From Cellulomonas sp. Root930 (lineage in GTDB: Bacteria; Actinomycetota; Actinomycetes; Actinomycetales; Cellulomonadaceae): a stretch of 64,000 nt of DNA. The DNA lies in the NCBI GenBank assembly GCA_001429255.1, contig LMJI01000001.1, positions 1,844,310 to 1,908,309 on the forward strand, given 5' to 3'. Of this stretch, positions 1-8,074 are shown one piece after another. The position numbers were made by a program, and so were the translations under genes. Each line of letters starts with the position of its first letter. Positions within the stretch are counted from its first letter, which is position 1. The notes below the pieces were generated by a model. The model was not told the origin of the DNA. It searched no databases and worked only from the letters and a program-made list of their open reading frames with translations.

Positions 1-1
1 C

Positions 2-118
2 GCCGAGCCGCTGGAGATGGTGCGGGCGGCCACGATGCTGAGCAGCAAGGCGCGGGCGATCGGCGTTGCCGCCGCCCCCGCCACCGAGAAGGTCGACGGG
101 CACGGAGGTCACGCATGA
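2..118 (+). CDS. C-terminal end of an unidentified protein (partial)
   Basis: Only the last 38 codons lie in the window; the reading frame is open from base 2 and ends at a TGA whose first two bases belong to the ATG of the next gene. This ATGA overlap indicates translational coupling, so the truncated gene is probably the first visible member of the operon that follows. The visible tail is Ala-rich and hydrophilic (residues such as EMVRAATMLSSKARAIGV) and shows no motif that I can assign to a family. Confidence 0.55.
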   Translation, partial: AEPLEMVRAATMLSSKARAIGVAAAPATEKVDGHGGHA

Positions 119-1083
119 GGGTCCTGGTCACGGGTGCAGGGGGACCCGCGGGCGTCGCGGTGATCCGCTCGCTGCAGCGTCGCGGTGACGTCGAGGTGAT
201 CGCGGCGGACATGGACCGGTGGGCCAGCGCGCTGTACCTCGTCGACGCCGGGTCGCGGCACCTGGTCCCGGCCGGCCGCGCCGCCGACTTCGTGGACGTG
301 GTGCGCACGCTCTGTCTCGACGAGCGCGTCGACGTGCTCTTCCCGACGGTGGACGTCGAGCTGCCCAAGCTCGCCGCGGCCCGGGACGAGCTGCTCGCGG
401 ACGGCACGATCCTCGCGTCCCCGTCGCTGCGCACGCTCGAGACCTGCCTGGACAAGCTGGCCCTCGCCGCCGCGTGCGCGCGGACCGTCCGGGTGCCCCG
501 GACCGAGCTGATCGGCACGCCCCAGGCGGTCTCCGGCTGGGACTTCCCGGTGATCGTCAAGCCCCGCCGTGGCGCAGGCTCGCGCGGGATCCGGCTGATC
601 GGCACGCAGGCGGAGCTCGACGCGGTGCACGACGCCGAGGAGGACCTGCTGGTCCAGGAGCTGCTGCCCGGGGACGAGTACTCGGTGGACGTGCTGGCGG
701 GGCTCGACGGTCGCGTGATCGCCGCCGTGCCGCGCGCCCGCCTGCGGGTGGACTCGGGCGTCGCGGTCGCGGGGGTCACGGTGCACGACGACGAGCTGGT
801 CGAGACCGCGTCGGCGGTCGCGCGCGCGATCGGCCTGACCACGGTGGCGAACGTGCAGCTCAAGCGGGACGTCGAGGGCCGCCCGGCCCTCCTCGAGGTC
901 AACCCGCGGTTCCCCGGCGCGATGCCGCTGACCATCGCCGCCGGCGTCGACATGCCGTCCCTCACGCTCGACGCCGTGCTCGGCCGGCCCGTGCCGGACC
1001 ACGTCGACTTCCAGGAGATCGCGAACGTGCGCTACCTCGAGGACGTCTTCCTGCCGATCGCTGACGTCCTGCCGCCGCGATGA
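115..1083 (+). CDS. ATP-grasp domain protein (carboxylate-amine ligase type)
   Basis: This 322-residue protein opens with a Rossmann-like pre-ATP-grasp segment (MRVLVTGAGGPAG) and continues into an ATP-grasp fold. The nucleotide-binding lysine lies in FPVIVKPRRGAGSRG at about residues 142-156, and the metal-binding end of the fold is LLEVNPRFPGAMPL at about residues 261-274. Such enzymes use ATP to make an acyl phosphate that is attacked by an amine or thiol; the substrate cannot be read from the sequence. The gene overlaps both neighbours by 4 nt (ATGA), so it is translationally coupled to the PHP protein and the glycosyltransferase. It resembles the CarB/PylC-like ATP-grasp proteins often found beside sugar genes. 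The family assignment is firm and the pathway is unknown. Confidence 0.85.
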   Translation: MRVLVTGAGGPAGVAVIRSLQRRGDVEVIAADMDRWASALYLVDAGSRHLVPAGRAADFVDVVRTLCLDERVDVLFPTVDVELPKLAAARDELLADGTILASPSLRTLETCLDKLALAAACARTVRVPRTELIGTPQAVSGWDFPVIVKPRRGAGSRGIRLIGTQAELDAVHDAEEDLLVQELLPGDEYSVDVLAGLDGRVIAAVPRARLRVDSGVAVAGVTVHDDELVETASAVARAIGLTTVANVQLKRDVEGRPALLEVNPRFPGAMPLTIAAGVDMPSLTLDAVLGRPVPDHVDFQEIANVRYLEDVFLPIADVLPPR

Positions 1084-1793
1084 GCGCAGGTCCTGCCACC
1101 GACGGCGACCACCACGTCCACTCCACGTTCTCTGACGACGCCGTCAGCACGCCCGCGGAGAACCTGGCGGCGGCGCAGGTCGCCCGCCTGCGCGAGATCC
1201 GGATGGTCGACCACGTCCGCGTATCGACGACGTACGTGCCGGAGTTCCTCTCGGTGGTCCGCGCCCTGCCGCGGCTGGAGGGCCTCACGGTGCTGACCGG
1301 TGTCGAGGCCAAGATCCTCGACGCGTCCGGCGCCGTCGACGCCCCGCCGGAGGTGCTCGCCGCGCTGGGCTCGCCGGGCGGCGCGGACCGGGTGCTCCTG
1401 GCAGACCACCAGGTGCCCGGACCGGACGGCCCGTGGAGCCCCCGAGCCACCCGGGAGCGGATCGACGCCGGGCTGGCCCCGGCCGACGTGGTCGAGCTGC
1501 TGGTCACCGCCACCATCCGCGCCATGCGCTCCGTGGGCCGTGCGCAGCTGGCGCACCCGTTCTCGATCCTGCCCAAGATCGGCCTCACCGAGGACGACGT
1601 CCCCGACGAGCTCCTCGACGCGCTGGCCGACGCCGCGGTCGCCACGGGCACCACGGTCGAGGTCAACGAGAAGTGGCACTGCCCCGGCCCGCGCGCGACG
1701 GAGCGCTGGCGGGCGGCCGGCGTCCAGCTGGTCGCGTCCACCGACGCGCACGTCGCCTCGGACGTCGGCGTCTACCGCTGGGTGCAGGGATGA
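1080..1793 (+). CDS. PHP domain metal-dependent phosphoesterase
   Basis: A 237-residue PHP (polymerase and histidinol phosphatase) domain protein. The metal-ligand motifs are all visible: HHVHSTFSDD near the N terminus, the isolated MVDHVR, a central ADHQ, LAHPFS and a C-terminal STDAHV. These build the trinuclear metal site that hydrolyses phosphate monoesters or diesters. The start codon overlaps the stop of the ATP-grasp gene and its own stop overlaps the glycosyltransferase start, both as ATGA. Its place between a ligase and a glycosyltransferase suggests it dephosphorylates a pathway intermediate, but a histidinol-phosphatase-like role cannot be excluded. The substrate is not known. Confidence 0.85.
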   Translation: MSAGPATDGDHHVHSTFSDDAVSTPAENLAAAQVARLREIRMVDHVRVSTTYVPEFLSVVRALPRLEGLTVLTGVEAKILDASGAVDAPPEVLAALGSPGGADRVLLADHQVPGPDGPWSPRATRERIDAGLAPADVVELLVTATIRAMRSVGRAQLAHPFSILPKIGLTEDDVPDELLDALADAAVATGTTVEVNEKWHCPGPRATERWRAAGVQLVASTDAHVASDVGVYRWVQG

Positions 1794-3274
1794 CGGGTGT
1801 CGGGCAGGACGCGCTCGTCGCGGTCTTCGTCGCGTTCGTCGGCATCGGCGTGATCCCCGTCCTCGCCGGGCTCTACCAGTACCTCCTGGTCCCCGTGCAC
1901 GCGTTCCGCAACCACCTGCGCGCCTCCGCGCCGCACCTGCCCCGGGTCGTCGTCATCGTCCCCGCCTGGAACGAGGGGGCCGTGCTCGCGGCGTCCCTGG
2001 ACCGGCTCATGAGCCTGCAGTACCCGCCGGACCGGCTCAAGGTGTTCGTCGTCGACGACGCGAGCACCGACGACACCCCCGACGTCGTCCGTGCGAAGGC
2101 CGCCCAGTACGACGACCGCATCGTGCACCTGCGCCGCGAGCAGGGCGGTCAGGGCAAGGCCCACACGCTCAACCACGGCATCCGGTACGCGCTGGACGAC
2201 GACTGGATGCAGGCGCTGCTCATCATGGACGCGGACGTGATCTACCGCCCCGACTCCCTGCGCCGGATGGCCCGGCACCTGGCCGACGAGAACGTCGGTG
2301 CCGTGACGGCGTTCATCCGCGAGGGCAGCGGGCGGCCGGGCAGCGTCGCACGGTTCATCGGGTACGAGTACGTGACCGCGCAGGCGGCGGCCCGGCGCGC
2401 GCAGAACGTCATGGGCGCGATGGCCTGCCTGGCGGGCGGCGCGCAGCTGCACTCGCGGGAGAACCTCGAGGCGGTGGGCGGGCAGGTGGACACCTCGACG
2501 CTGGCCGAGGACACCTACACCACGTTCCTCACGCAGCTGAACGGGCGGCGGGTGGTGTTCGAGCCGGCCGCGGTGGTGCTGGCGGAGGAGCCCGACACGG
2601 TCACCGCCCTGTGGAAGCAGCGGGTGCGCTGGGCCCGCGGGAACGTGCAGATCACCCGCACCTTCGCTCGCGTCTGGTTCCGGCCCTCCCGGGTCCACAA
2701 CCTGGGCAACCTCGACTTCGGGATCATCTGGTTCGCCATCTACCTGCTCCCGGTGGCCATGACGCTGGCCGCGGTCGGGCTCGTCGGCCTGTACTTCGTG
2801 GCGAGCGTGACGGCGACCGCGGTGTTCCAGGGCTTCTGGTGGGTGGCGGTGAGCGCCTACGTGTTCATCACGGTGACCACCCTCCTGCTGGACCGCGAGA
2901 CGGCCCGGCGGTCCTGGTTCCAGGGCATCGTGTTCCCCGGGCTCGGCGCGCTCGTCGTCATGACGGCTGCCTGGTTCCCGAACCTCTGGGAGGAGCGGAT
3001 CCCGGCACTTCTCGGGCTCGAGATGACCGAGACCGGCCGCGCGGTCTGGACGCTCACCCTCTACTCCTGGTCGGTGCTCGCGATGCTCCTGGCGTGGGTG
3101 ATCCGGATCCTCGAGCGCGTCCGTCCGGTGCGGTGGCTCGCGCTCCCGCTGCTCTACGTGGTGGGCTTCGGCCCGGTGCTCTGCGCCATCACGCTGGACG
3201 CGTACGTGAAGCAGTGGCGCGGCGCCGCCGCGGTGTGGGACAAGACGGAGAAGACAGGACGGGTGATGGGATGA
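1790..3274 (+). CDS. Processive family 2 glycosyltransferase, membrane-bound
   Basis: A 494-residue GT2 enzyme with one N-terminal membrane helix, a cytoplasmic catalytic domain and about five C-terminal helices. The catalytic signature is complete: VPAWNEG, VVDDASTDDT, the metal-binding MDADV, the acceptor TLAEDTY and QRVRW (the QxxRW motif of processive synthases such as BcsA, chitin and hyaluronan synthases). It probably polymerises a sugar nucleotide at the membrane and extrudes the chain. I chose the ATG at 1790 because it overlaps the PHP stop (ATGA) and directly precedes the first membrane segment; the open frame extends further upstream but is antisense or out-of-frame there. There is no PilZ domain in the protein, so regulation may come from the two-component pair downstream. 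Confidence 0.88.
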   Translation: MTGVGQDALVAVFVAFVGIGVIPVLAGLYQYLLVPVHAFRNHLRASAPHLPRVVVIVPAWNEGAVLAASLDRLMSLQYPPDRLKVFVVDDASTDDTPDVVRAKAAQYDDRIVHLRREQGGQGKAHTLNHGIRYALDDDWMQALLIMDADVIYRPDSLRRMARHLADENVGAVTAFIREGSGRPGSVARFIGYEYVTAQAAARRAQNVMGAMACLAGGAQLHSRENLEAVGGQVDTSTLAEDTYTTFLTQLNGRRVVFEPAAVVLAEEPDTVTALWKQRVRWARGNVQITRTFARVWFRPSRVHNLGNLDFGIIWFAIYLLPVAMTLAAVGLVGLYFVASVTATAVFQGFWWVAVSAYVFITVTTLLLDRETARRSWFQGIVFPGLGALVVMTAAWFPNLWEERIPALLGLEMTETGRAVWTLTLYSWSVLAMLLAWVIRILERVRPVRWLALPLLYVVGFGPVLCAITLDAYVKQWRGAAAVWDKTEKTGRVMG

Positions 3275-3456
3275 CCGGCGCGCACCGGGCGGCCACGGGC
3301 GACGACGCCCGCTGGTGGGCGACGCTGTCGCCCGACGCCCTCGAGGACGAGATCCGGTCGAACGCGCGCGCGGAGCGCCGGCTGCTGCTGGTGGTCGCGC
3401 TGGTGGCCACCGCGATCACGGTCGTCGTGCTCCTGCTGCACGAGGGCGTGCTGTGA
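3271..3456 (+). CDS. Small single-pass membrane protein
   Basis: A 61-residue protein with a charged N-terminal half (about 37 residues, acidic then Arg-rich) and one C-terminal transmembrane helix (LLLVVALVATAITVVVLLL). Its ATG overlaps the glycosyltransferase stop (ATGA) and its stop overlaps the GTG of the response regulator, so it is translated as part of the operon. It has no recognised domain. A small accessory subunit of the glycosyltransferase, comparable in position to small subunits of exopolysaccharide synthases, is a reasonable guess. Confidence 0.7.
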   Translation: MTGAHRAATGDDARWWATLSPDALEDEIRSNARAERRLLLVVALVATAITVVVLLLHEGVL

Positions 3457-3803
3457 GCGCGCGCGTGCTGGTGGTCGACGACGAGCCGGACGAGCTCGCC
3501 CTCATCGAGCGGCACCTGCGCCGCCTGGGCTACGACGTCGTGGCGGTCAAGACTGCCGAGGAGGCGTTGGGCGACGAGGACAACCTCGGGGTCGACGTCG
3601 CGGTCGTCGACCTGCGCCTGCCGGGCATGGGCGGGTGGGAGCTGGTGGACGTCCTGCACGCGCGCCGCCCCGGCCTGCCGGTGATCATCACGTCGGTCCT
3701 CGACCCCGACGACTACCCGCAGGTGGAGGCATGGCTGCCCAAGCCGTTCACCGGCGAGGGCGTGCAGGCCGCGCTGGCCCGCGCGCTCGGGACGGAACCG
3801 TGA
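3453..3803 (+). CDS. Single-domain response regulator
   Basis: A 116-residue stand-alone receiver domain. The acidic pocket is VVDDEPDE (residues 7-14), the phospho-acceptor is Asp53 in VVDLRLPGMGG, and the conserved lysine lies in LPKPF near residue 100. There is no DNA-binding or enzymatic output domain, so it must act by protein contact, as CheY-type regulators do. The GTG start at 3453 overlaps the previous stop (GTGA) and fits the family start better than the longer upstream frame. The histidine kinase begins 7 nt downstream and is the obvious partner. Confidence 0.88.
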   Translation: MSARVLVVDDEPDELALIERHLRRLGYDVVAVKTAEEALGDEDNLGVDVAVVDLRLPGMGGWELVDVLHARRPGLPVIITSVLDPDDYPQVEAWLPKPFTGEGVQAALARALGTEP

Positions 3804-3810
3804 CCGGCGC

Positions 3811-5589
3811 ATGAGCGAGATCTGGTCGACCGAGCGCACCGACCTGCTCACGACGAGCTCGCGCTTCGTGCGGCGCCTCGCCCGCCACCTCGGACCGGAC
3901 GGCGGCGTGGTCGAGCGCCAGCTGCCGTTCGTCGGGGTGTTCTTCGTCGCGCTCCTCACGCTCCTGATCCCGGGCGTCCGCGTGACCAGCCCGGTCGACG
4001 TGCTCATCGCCGGGGCGCTCACCGCCGGTCAGCTGGTCGCCGCACGGCTGCTGCCCTGGAGCCGGTGGCCCGAGGCCGCCCAGGACGTCCTGCCCGTGGT
4101 CCAGCTGCTGGCCGTGGCGCTCCTGCGTGCCGGGACCGGCGGGCCGGGTTCGCCGTACACCACGCTCGTGTTCTTCCCCGTCATCACGCTCGCGTCGCAG
4201 CGCGGACGGCGGGGGATCCTGCTCGCCACGCTCGGGGTCGCCGGGGTGGTGTTCTCCCCGGTCCTGCTCGCGAGCGTGCCCGTCACCGTGGACACCGTCG
4301 TCCGGACGCTGTTCGTCACGCTCGTGGCCCTCGTGGTCGCCGTCACAGTGCACGAGATCACGGCCCGTCTCCGGGCCCGCAGCGAGGCGCTGCTGTCGCT
4401 GCAGATGGACCAGGCGGTGCTGCTGGACCGTGCCCGCGCCGACGCCGTCGAGCTCGCCCGCGTGGCCAACCAGCGGCGCGCGGCCCGCGACCAGCTGATC
4501 TCCGTGATCGACTCCGCCACCGAGCAGGCCATCATCGCGACGGACGCCACCGGCATGGTCGAGGTGTTCAACGCCGGCGCGGAGGGTCTGCTCGGGTACG
4601 GGCAGGGCGAGGTCGTCGGACGCATGCGCCTGACCGACTTCCACGACCGCGACGAGCTGGAGGCGCGCCGCGCGCTGCTGTTCTCCGACGACAGCCCGAT
4701 CGACCACCCGCAGACCCTGGTCGACGCGCTCGTCGCGCCGGCGCTCGCGGGCAGGCCGGAGGTGCGCGACTGGACGTACATCGCGCGCGACGGTGTGCGG
4801 ATGACCGTCCGGCTCGCCGTCACCCGGCGCGCCGAGGCGGACGGCACGACGAGCGGCTACGTCGTTGTCGCCACCGACGTCACCTCCGAGCGCGAGGCGG
4901 CGCGGCTCCAGGACGAGTTCGTCAGCCTGGTGAGCCACGAGCTGCGCACACCGCTCACCTCGGTGCTCGGCTACCTCGAGCTGCTCACCGACGGCACCGA
5001 CCCCCTGTCCGACGAGCAGCGCGAGTACCTCACCGTCATCGAGCGCAACGCCCGGCGCCAGCTGCGCCTCGTCGGCGACCTGCTGCTCACCGCCCAGGTG
5101 GACGCGGGCCGGTTCTCCATCTCGCCGCAGCACATCGACGCCGGCGAGATCGTGTCCGCCGCGGTGGCGGCCGCGGCCCCGGCAGCCGAGGCGGCCGGCA
5201 TCGAGCTGGTGCCCTCCGTGACCTCGACGGTCCTCGACGCCGACCCGGTCCGGCTCGCGCAGGCCGTCGACAACCTGGTCTCGAACGCGATCAAGTTCAC
5301 GCCGTCCGGGGGGACGGTCCGGCTCGACGTCGGTCCGGGGGAGCGGGGCGGCGCGGTCATCGTGGTCGCGGACAGCGGCATCGGCATCCCGCCCGACGAG
5401 CTGTCCCAGCTGACCCACCGCTTCTTCCGGGCGTCGACGGCCACCCGGCGGGCCATCCCCGGCGTCGGGCTCGGGCTGTCGATCACCAAGGCCGTGGTCG
5501 ACGCGCACGGCGGCTCGCTGAGCATCGAGAGCACCCTCGGTGAGGGGACCGGCTTCACGATCACGTTGCCGGCCACGCCCCCGGGCTGA
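3811..5589 (+). CDS. Membrane PAS-domain sensor histidine kinase
   Basis: A 592-residue kinase. Residues about 38-180 form five or six membrane helices without a large extracellular loop, followed by a coiled linker (190-228) and a PAS domain (about 229-360, starting ISVIDSATEQAIIATD). The HisKA dimerisation helix carries the phospho-acceptor His376 in SLVSHELRTPL. The HATPase domain has the N box NLVSNAIKFT, the G1 box DSGIGI and the G2 box GVGLGLSI. It probably phosphorylates the adjacent single-domain regulator. The signal is unknown; the intramembrane N terminus suggests it senses the envelope, and the PAS domain could bind a small ligand. It is the last gene of the coupled operon. Confidence 0.92.
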   Translation: MSEIWSTERTDLLTTSSRFVRRLARHLGPDGGVVERQLPFVGVFFVALLTLLIPGVRVTSPVDVLIAGALTAGQLVAARLLPWSRWPEAAQDVLPVVQLLAVALLRAGTGGPGSPYTTLVFFPVITLASQRGRRGILLATLGVAGVVFSPVLLASVPVTVDTVVRTLFVTLVALVVAVTVHEITARLRARSEALLSLQMDQAVLLDRARADAVELARVANQRRAARDQLISVIDSATEQAIIATDATGMVEVFNAGAEGLLGYGQGEVVGRMRLTDFHDRDELEARRALLFSDDSPIDHPQTLVDALVAPALAGRPEVRDWTYIARDGVRMTVRLAVTRRAEADGTTSGYVVVATDVTSEREAARLQDEFVSLVSHELRTPLTSVLGYLELLTDGTDPLSDEQREYLTVIERNARRQLRLVGDLLLTAQVDAGRFSISPQHIDAGEIVSAAVAAAAPAAEAAGIELVPSVTSTVLDADPVRLAQAVDNLVSNAIKFTPSGGTVRLDVGPGERGGAVIVVADSGIGIPPDELSQLTHRFFRASTATRRAIPGVGLGLSITKAVVDAHGGSLSIESTLGEGTGFTITLPATPPG

Positions 5590-5695
5590 CGTACTGCTCC
5601 GTAACTCCGGACATCTCGGATGTATCAGGCGGCCCCGGCCGTGTCCCCTTCTGCCCGTGCGCCGAACGACGGCGCGGACAGGAAAGGGCACGATC

Positions 5696-7099
5696 ATGAC
5701 CATCCTCAGCTCGCTGATCGGTGCGGACTACCGTCCGGCCACCGCAGCAGCCGTGCAGGCGCTCGCCGACTCCGGCGTCCCTGTGCACCTGCCCGGCACC
5801 GAGGCGTACACCGCTCTCACGGGCACCAGCAACCTCCTCAAGGCGATCCGGCCCACCGCCGTCGTCGCCGCCCGGGGGCCCGACGACGTCAGCCGCACGC
5901 TGCGGGCCGCGGCCACCGCCGGCGTCCGCGTGGCCGTCCAGGGCACCGGCCACGGGGCCACCGAGACCATGCAGGACGCGATCCTCGTCAGCACCGCGGC
6001 CCTCGACGAGGTCACCCTCCACGCCGACGAGCGCTGGGCGCGCATCGGCGCGGGCGTGAAGTGGGCGGCCGTCCTCGAGGCGTGCGCGCCGTACGGGCTC
6101 GCCGGCCTGGCCGGCTCGTCGCCGGACGTCGGCGTCGTCGGCTACCTGACCGGCGGCGGTCTCGGACCGGTGGCCCGCACCCACGGGCTCGCGTCCGACA
6201 CCGTGCGCGCGTTCGAGCTCGTCACCGGCGACGGCGTGTTCCGCCGCGTCACCGCGGAGAGCCACCCGGACCTGTTCTGGGGCCTGCGCGGAGGCAAGGG
6301 CGCGCTGGGCATCGTCACCGCGGTGGAGATCGACCTCGTCGACCAGGCGGAGCTGTACGCCGGCGCCCTCTGGTTCGGCGCCGCCGACGCGGCCGCGGTG
6401 ATCCGCACCTGGAGCCAGTGGTGCGAGCTGCTGCCGGAGGAGGGCACCACGTCGATCGCCGTGATGCGGCTGCCCGACATGCCGATCTTCCCGGAGCCGC
6501 TGCGCGGGACCACGTCGGTCTCGGTGCGCTTCGCCTGGACCGGTGACCCCGCCGTCGGCGAGGAGATGATCCGGGCGATCCGCTCGGTCGCCGCGCCGCT
6601 CATCGACACCGTCGAGGTGATGCCGTACTCGTCGCTCGGCGACGTGCACAGCGACCCCGTGGACCCGATGCCGCTGCACGAGCACCACAGCCTCCTGCAC
6701 TCCTTCGGGATCGACGGTGCCGACCGGCTGCTCGAGCTGGTCGGCCCGGACGCGCAGACCGCCCAGGCGATGGTCGAGGTGCGTCAGCTGGGCGGCAAGG
6801 TCCGCGACGACCGCGGCCTGCCCAGCGCGTTCCCGCACCGCGACGCGGCGTACTCGCTCTTCACGATCGGCGTGATGATCCCGGAGATCGCCCAGATGGT
6901 CACCGCGGACACGGCGCGCGTGCACGACGGGCTCGCCGCCTGGACGCGTCCGGGCGGCCTGCCCAACTTCACCGACTCGGCGGGCCAGGAGTGGATCGAG
7001 CGGGTGTTCACGCCCGACTCAGCACGCCGGCTGCAGATGCTCTCGCTGGTGTACGACCCCGACGCCGTGCTCCTCGGGGCGCGCGGCCTGCGGTCCTGA
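5696..7099 (+). CDS. FAD-binding oxidoreductase (berberine-bridge/PCMH family)
   Basis: A 467-residue flavin oxidase-type enzyme. The N-terminal FAD-binding half contains the covalent FAD histidine in VQGTGHGATE and the pyrophosphate loop GVVGYLTGGGLGPVARTHG; the C terminus holds the BBE-type substrate domain. In bicovalent members a Cys sits in GxCPTVG; here the matching segment is GSSPDVGVVG, so only 8-alpha-histidyl attachment is predicted. The start at 5696 is preceded by a good ribosome site (GGAAAGG, 7 nt spacing). It is a single-gene unit with its own terminator downstream. Oxidation of a sugar or small alcohol is typical for the family; the substrate is unknown. Confidence 0.85.
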   Translation: MTILSSLIGADYRPATAAAVQALADSGVPVHLPGTEAYTALTGTSNLLKAIRPTAVVAARGPDDVSRTLRAAATAGVRVAVQGTGHGATETMQDAILVSTAALDEVTLHADERWARIGAGVKWAAVLEACAPYGLAGLAGSSPDVGVVGYLTGGGLGPVARTHGLASDTVRAFELVTGDGVFRRVTAESHPDLFWGLRGGKGALGIVTAVEIDLVDQAELYAGALWFGAADAAAVIRTWSQWCELLPEEGTTSIAVMRLPDMPIFPEPLRGTTSVSVRFAWTGDPAVGEEMIRAIRSVAAPLIDTVEVMPYSSLGDVHSDPVDPMPLHEHHSLLHSFGIDGADRLLELVGPDAQTAQAMVEVRQLGGKVRDDRGLPSAFPHRDAAYSLFTIGVMIPEIAQMVTADTARVHDGLAAWTRPGGLPNFTDSAGQEWIERVFTPDSARRLQMLSLVYDPDAVLLGARGLRS

Positions 7100-7103
7100 C
7101 CCT

Positions 7104-7137
7104 GACGGCGCCGACCCCGCACGGGGCCGGCGCCGTC
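7104..7137. terminator. Bidirectional hairpin terminator
   Basis: An inverted repeat with 10-bp arms (GACGGCGCCG at 7104-7113 and its complement at 7128-7137) encloses a second 5-bp CCCCG/CGGGG stem with a 2-nt loop. It lies between the convergent flavin oxidoreductase and the TasA-like small gene and overlaps the stop codon of the latter. Confidence 0.8.
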
Positions 7138-7354
7138 ACGGGACCGGCGCCGGGTCGGGCGGGACGGAGAACGTGATCGACACCTCGGTGCTGTCGGTGA
7201 ACTGCGCGGACGTCGAGCCCACCAGCGGGCTCAGCAGCGCCGCCACAGCGAACGCGAGCACGACGCCGAGGCGCACGAGGCCGCCTCGGTCCACGGACCA
7301 GAAGGAGCGGCGGCCAGGGGCGAGGTCGTCGCGCTCAGTCGAGGAGGAGCTCAT
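7136..7354 (-). CDS. Short TasA/CalY-like exported protein
   Basis: A 72-residue protein with a positively charged N terminus, a hydrophobic segment (LVRLGVVLAFAVAALL) and then STSAQFTDSTEVSITFSV, which matches the beginning of mature SipW-dependent proteins (the 'A.FTDS..V' region) before stopping. It therefore keeps the export signal and the first strand of the TasA/camelysin fold but lacks the rest. The ATG at 7354 lies 20 nt inside the end of the signal peptidase gene, so the two are probably co-translated. It may be a minor subunit or nucleator of a fibre made from the larger paralogue, or a degraded copy. Confidence 0.65.
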   Translation of the reverse strand: MSSSSTERDDLAPGRRSFWSVDRGGLVRLGVVLAFAVAALLSPLVGSTSAQFTDSTEVSITFSVPPDPAPVP

Positions 7355-8069
7355 CGACCCTCCTGTCCATGTGGTCCGTGCGCACCGGGCTCGCGCGACG
7401 GGCACGCCGCGCGTCGCCGATGGCGAGCAGCTCGAGCGTAGCGAGCGCGACCAGCGGCGGGACGAGCATCGCCGCGCGTCCTTGCGCGGATCCGGCCCAC
7501 TGCAGCACCCAGCCCCAGCCCCGGTGCACCGCGAGCTGCACGCCACGGATCCGGCCGATCGGGGTCGCGTTGACGTCGGGCTCTGCGTTGGCGTCGCCCT
7601 TGGTCACCACGTACGACTTGGTGAGCGGCTCCCCGGCGGCGTTCAGCTTGCGCACCATCCGGCCGGTCGCCTCGTCCTGGCGGAGGTCCGGCAGCTTGCG
7701 CAGCGCCACGATGCGGTGCGTGACCAGCTCGGTGGTGCCCATGGGCCAGAACGAGATGACCTGACCCACCTTGAGGTCGGACTCGTCGGAGATCGCCCGG
7801 AGCACCACCGCGTCACCCGCGTCGAACTTCGGTGCCATGGAGCCGGACGTCACGATGAGCAGGCGCTGGCCGTGCGCCTGGAACCACAGCGGCACCGCCA
7901 GCGACGTGGCGTAGGCCGCCCCGCAGATGACGACGACGGTCCACAGGACGACACCGACGAGCCGACGCCACGTGGGCTTGCGAGCACGAGCACGCCGCCG
8001 ACCGAGCACGCGCGGCGCGCGTCGGTCGACGGCTGGGGCGTCTCGTTGCCCGTCCGACCAGGGGGCCAT
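7335..8069 (-). CDS. SipW-like signal peptidase I
   Basis: A 244-residue membrane peptidase of the ER/SipW type. An N-terminal helix (about residues 38-60) precedes the nucleophile Ser77 in VTSGSMAP. His118 in LVTHRIV replaces the lysine base of ordinary bacterial leader peptidases, and the later KGDANAEPD supplies the conserved Asp region. A second membrane helix follows at about residues 205-225. The enzyme is expected to process the two TasA-like proteins encoded on either side. I chose the ATG at 8069, 5 nt after the upstream gene, rather than a longer frame that would overlap it. Confidence 0.88.
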   Translation of the reverse strand: MAPWSDGQRDAPAVDRRAPRVLGRRRARARKPTWRRLVGVVLWTVVVICGAAYATSLAVPLWFQAHGQRLLIVTSGSMAPKFDAGDAVVLRAISDESDLKVGQVISFWPMGTTELVTHRIVALRKLPDLRQDEATGRMVRKLNAAGEPLTKSYVVTKGDANAEPDVNATPIGRIRGVQLAVHRGWGWVLQWAGSAQGRAAMLVPPLVALATLELLAIGDARRARRASPVRTDHMDRRVDELLLD

Positions 8070-8074
8070 CAGGG

